A DNA stretch of 14,025 nucleotides from CAYUUW01 sp964448005 (lineage in GTDB: Bacteria; Patescibacteriota; Gracilibacteria; UM-FILTER-43-11): positions 1 through 14,025 of the forward strand of contig CAYUUW010000036.1 of the NCBI GenBank assembly GCA_964448005.1, in the 5' to 3' direction. Both the position numbers and the translations under genes were made by a program. This document shows, piece after piece, positions 11,736-14,025 of the stretch; within the stretch, counting starts at the first letter, position 1; the number at the start of each line of letters is the position of its first letter. The notes beneath the pieces are model-generated. The model was not told the DNA's origin, ran no database searches, and worked only from the letters and a program-made list of their open reading frames with translations.

Positions 11736-14025
11736 ATGAAGCAAGAAATGAGCCTGAGGCACTTGGCGGCCATCCTATCCCTCAGCCTGTCCATGGCCTT
11801 TGGAATAAGCGGATCCGTTCAAGCCGATCCAATGGCGCACCTCACCTGGCCGGCGGATGGAGAGGTGGAGACCGACACTGTTTCTAGCCCCTTTGGCCCC
11901 CGATATAAGGTGTCCGAAGATCGCTTCGACTTCCATCGGGGAATTGATATTCCGGGGAATGTGGGCGAGAATATTTATTCCATCAGCAGCGGAACCGTAG
12001 ACGGTGTTTTTAATGAGGGGAGCCCGCAGTTTCCCAATGGAGGGAATGTGATTCGAATTCGGCACGATGATGCGGACGGAAGGTATTACTCCCTCTACTT
12101 GCATCTAGACACGATGCTGGTGGCCGTGAATGATCCTGTGGATGCAGGGGATTTGATTGGAACCATGGGAGAGAGCGGAACGACCGAGTTCGTCCATCTG
12201 CATTTTGAAATACGGGAAATAACCTCCTGTTCATTGGAATTGCAAGGCCAAGGAGGCTGCCCCGCCACAGCCAACGGGAAGGATCCGCACGTGAACCCCG
12301 CAAAATATTTGCACCCTTCCAACGCCACGGCCCCCACCATCACCGTCACAGACACTTCCCCTTTGACCGTGTATGTAACGACTTCGGAAACAGAAATTGA
12401 TTTTGACAGCATTAGGGTGATTGGGCCTCACGAAGAAGACTACACCCTGGCCTTTGATGAACGGACGGGGTTCGATGCCTCCAGCACCGCCGCCCTAGAC
12501 CAGCAAAGCACGGCCGAAAATGTGACCGTGAATCCGGATGATTTTACCAGCGCCAGCTTCCTTGCCGGAACCGATTACGGGATAGAGTATGTTTTCAACG
12601 ATTTGGATGGCTATCAATTCATTCAGGTGGAAGATGTGTGGGGAAATCAGCATGAAGTCGCTCAAGCCCCCTCCGTAACCAACCTCTCCCCTGCGGACAA
12701 TCAAGGCAGCATAGGAATCAATCAGAATCTGACCCTCACTTTTGATCAGTATGTCTATCCAGATTCGGGAAACATCCAGATCCGCAAAGCCTCGGACCAT
12801 TCCCTGGTGGAAAGCATTGATGTGACCGGAGGGCAGGTGACGGGAGGGGGAACAGCCACAATCACGATCAACCCAAGCTCCGATCTGCTTCCCGGAACGG
12901 CTTACTATGTTCAGGTTGACGGCACAGCGCTCAAGAACCTTACGGAGCTTAACTATGCCGGAATCGCCGACACGAGCACCTGGAACTTTACCACTGTCAC
13001 CCAGCCGACCGTATCCAATTTGACTCCGGCGGATAATGCGACAGGAGTTACCCTTGGCAGCAATCTCTCCATCACGTTTAGCGAAGCGGTGAATGTGGGC
13101 TCAGGAAACGTGACGATCAAAAAGACCTCGGACAACTCCACCGTGGAGGCCATTGCCGTGGGCTCGGGGCAGGTGACGGGAAGCGGGACCACCACCATCA
13201 CCATCGATCCTGCAGCCGGACTGACGGCGGGGACGGAGTATTACATCCAGATAGATGCCACCGCCTTTGACAGTCTGCTAGGAATGAGCTATGCCGGAAT
13301 CGCCGACGCCACCTCGTGGAATTTCAGCACTCCTTCCAGTCTGGCGGTTTCCAGCTTCACTCCGCAGGATGGAGCGATAGGCGTGAGCCTGACGGATGAT
13401 CTGGTCATTGTCTTCAGCGAAGCGGTGAACGTGGATGCGGGAAATATCACCCTTCGCAAATCCTCCGACAATTCTGTGGTAGAAGCCATCGATGCGACGA
13501 GCGGCCAGGTGACGGGAGGCGGAACGACGACCATCACCATCGATCCAACATCCGATCTCCTGGCAGGAACGGGTTATTATGTTCAGATGGACGCTACAAC
13601 CTTTGATAGCCTTCTGGGCATCAGTTATGCGGGGATCGCCGACGCCACCAGCTGGAATTTCACCGCAGCCGCTGTTCCGACTATCTCCACCCTTGCCCCA
13701 TCCGATGGGGCCTCCGGAGTGGCCATTGAGAGCAATTTGGCGATCACCTTTAGCGAGGCGGTGAATGCGGTTTCGGGCAATGTGACGATCAAAAAATCCT
13801 CCGACAATTCTGTGGCAGAAGCCATTGCGGTTAATTCGGGGCAGGTGACGGGAGTGGGGACGACGACCATCACCATCGATCCTGGAGCCGCACTGGCGGC
13901 GGGGACGGAGTATTACATCCAGATCGATGCCGGAGCCTTCGAGAGCCTTTCGGAAGTTGGCTTTGCAGGAATTTCGGATTCCATCAGCTGGAGCTTCGCC
14001 ACTGCGACGGCTCCGCCCCCTGCCC
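11736..14025 (+). CDS. Secreted M23 (LytM-type) peptidase with tandem Ig-like repeats (3' end cut by window edge)
   Basis: M23 enzymes are zinc peptidases that cut peptidoglycan cross-bridges. The 763 visible residues begin with a signal peptide (hydrophobic LAAILSLSLSMAFGISG, likely cut after VQA at about residue 31). The M23 domain shows SPFGPR near residue 50 and all zinc and catalytic residues: HRGID (His67, Asp71), LHLD (His123) and HLHFE (His154, His156). A linker domain of about 115 residues that I cannot name follows. Four Ig-like repeats of 112 residues each then start at residues 312, 424, 536 and 648. They resemble Big_5/SbsA-type modules and share YAGIADATSWNF at their ends. The last visible residues (TAPPPA) look like a Pro-rich linker, so more domains should follow. 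ATG 11748 is an alternative start and would keep the signal peptide. A role in wall cutting or attachment at the cell surface is inferred. Confidence 0.92.
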   Translation, partial: MKQEMSLRHLAAILSLSLSMAFGISGSVQADPMAHLTWPADGEVETDTVSSPFGPRYKVSEDRFDFHRGIDIPGNVGENIYSISSGTVDGVFNEGSPQFPNGGNVIRIRHDDADGRYYSLYLHLDTMLVAVNDPVDAGDLIGTMGESGTTEFVHLHFEIREITSCSLELQGQGGCPATANGKDPHVNPAKYLHPSNATAPTITVTDTSPLTVYVTTSETEIDFDSIRVIGPHEEDYTLAFDERTGFDASSTAALDQQSTAENVTVNPDDFTSASFLAGTDYGIEYVFNDLDGYQFIQVEDVWGNQHEVAQAPSVTNLSPADNQGSIGINQNLTLTFDQYVYPDSGNIQIRKASDHSLVESIDVTGGQVTGGGTATITINPSSDLLPGTAYYVQVDGTALKNLTELNYAGIADTSTWNFTTVTQPTVSNLTPADNATGVTLGSNLSITFSEAVNVGSGNVTIKKTSDNSTVEAIAVGSGQVTGSGTTTITIDPAAGLTAGTEYYIQIDATAFDSLLGMSYAGIADATSWNFSTPSSLAVSSFTPQDGAIGVSLTDDLVIVFSEAVNVDAGNITLRKSSDNSVVEAIDATSGQVTGGGTTTITIDPTSDLLAGTGYYVQMDATTFDSLLGISYAGIADATSWNFTAAAVPTISTLAPSDGASGVAIESNLAITFSEAVNAVSGNVTIKKSSDNSVAEAIAVNSGQVTGVGTTTITIDPGAALAAGTEYYIQIDAGAFESLSEVGFAGISDSISWSFATATAPPPA
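12669..14012 (+). repeat. Four tandem 336-bp coding repeats
   Basis: The units start at 12669, 13005, 13341 and 13677, each exactly 336 bases (112 codons) with no insertion or deletion. Units 2 and 4 share long words such as the coding of FSEAVN, SGNVTIKK and TEYYIQID. Units 1 and 3 share SDLL and YYVQ variants. This suggests an A-B-A-B relationship from duplication of a pair. Confidence 0.9.

Noticed and set aside
12953..13876. Three similar 83-codon minus-strand frames spaced 336 bases apart
   Set aside because: They are the antisense reflection of the tandem Ig-like repeats, not a family of small genes.
12669..14012. Repeat array as a possible CRISPR
   Set aside because: The units are 336 bases long, adjacent without spacers and in frame; they code for protein domains.

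Overview
The window reads as ordinary bacterial chromosome of moderately high GC (about 55-60% by eye), dense with genes, with AT-rich islands between them. It holds thirteen protein-coding genes (two cut by the window edges) and one tRNA. No phage, transposase or CRISPR array is visible. The lineage cannot be fixed from sequence alone. Most genes lack a recognisable Shine-Dalgarno sequence, the intergenic DNA carries small palindromes and repeated GGAAATT-type words, and the accessory proteins are mostly unfamiliar. This would suit a candidate-phylum bacterium (Patescibacteria/CPR-like), but that is only an inference. A secreted M23 peptidase with tandem Ig-like domains shows a cell that exports large surface or wall-acting proteins.

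Left part (1-4525, all minus strand). A strong sigma70-type promoter near 3535-3563 probably drives three genes. In order they are a 388-aa fusion of a CinA-like domain to an NMNAT/CoaD-type nucleotidyltransferase, a 330-aa acidic protein of unknown function, and the ribosome-assembly GTPase Obg, cut by the left edge. Further right lies a separately transcribed 139-aa unknown gene. It has its own promoter, a structured leader, the only textbook Shine-Dalgarno sequence in the window, and a clear intrinsic terminator. Next comes tRNA-Leu(GAG) with encoded CCA and its own promoter, followed by a degenerate copy of its own 3' part.

Middle (4526-7973). A DHH/DHHA1 phosphoesterase of the NrnA type (minus) diverges from fmt, the methionyl-tRNA formyltransferase (plus). 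Downstream on the plus strand follow a small RBBP9/YdeN-type serine hydrolase, a DUF2007 protein, and a reversed hicB-hicA toxin-antitoxin pair whose genes overlap by 8 bases.

Right part (7974-14025). A complete ClpC-type AAA+ unfoldase converges on a coiled-coil, Gln/Glu-rich protein of unknown function. The 100-odd bases between them form one large imperfect palindrome, with both stop codons lying in GCTGC/GCAGC hairpins. Finally a secreted M23 (LytM-type) peptidase begins behind a well-formed extended -10 promoter. It carries four Ig-like (Big_5/SbsA-type) repeats with an exact 336-bp period and runs off the right edge.

The conserved genes cover translation and ribosome assembly (obg, fmt, tRNA-Leu), RNA or nucleotide turnover (DHH protein) and protein quality control (clpC). 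The most interesting parts are the CinA-like/nucleotidyltransferase fusion and its co-transcribed unknown partner, the structured leader of the 139-aa gene, and the repeat-built peptidase. I saw no clear new defence or mobile system.
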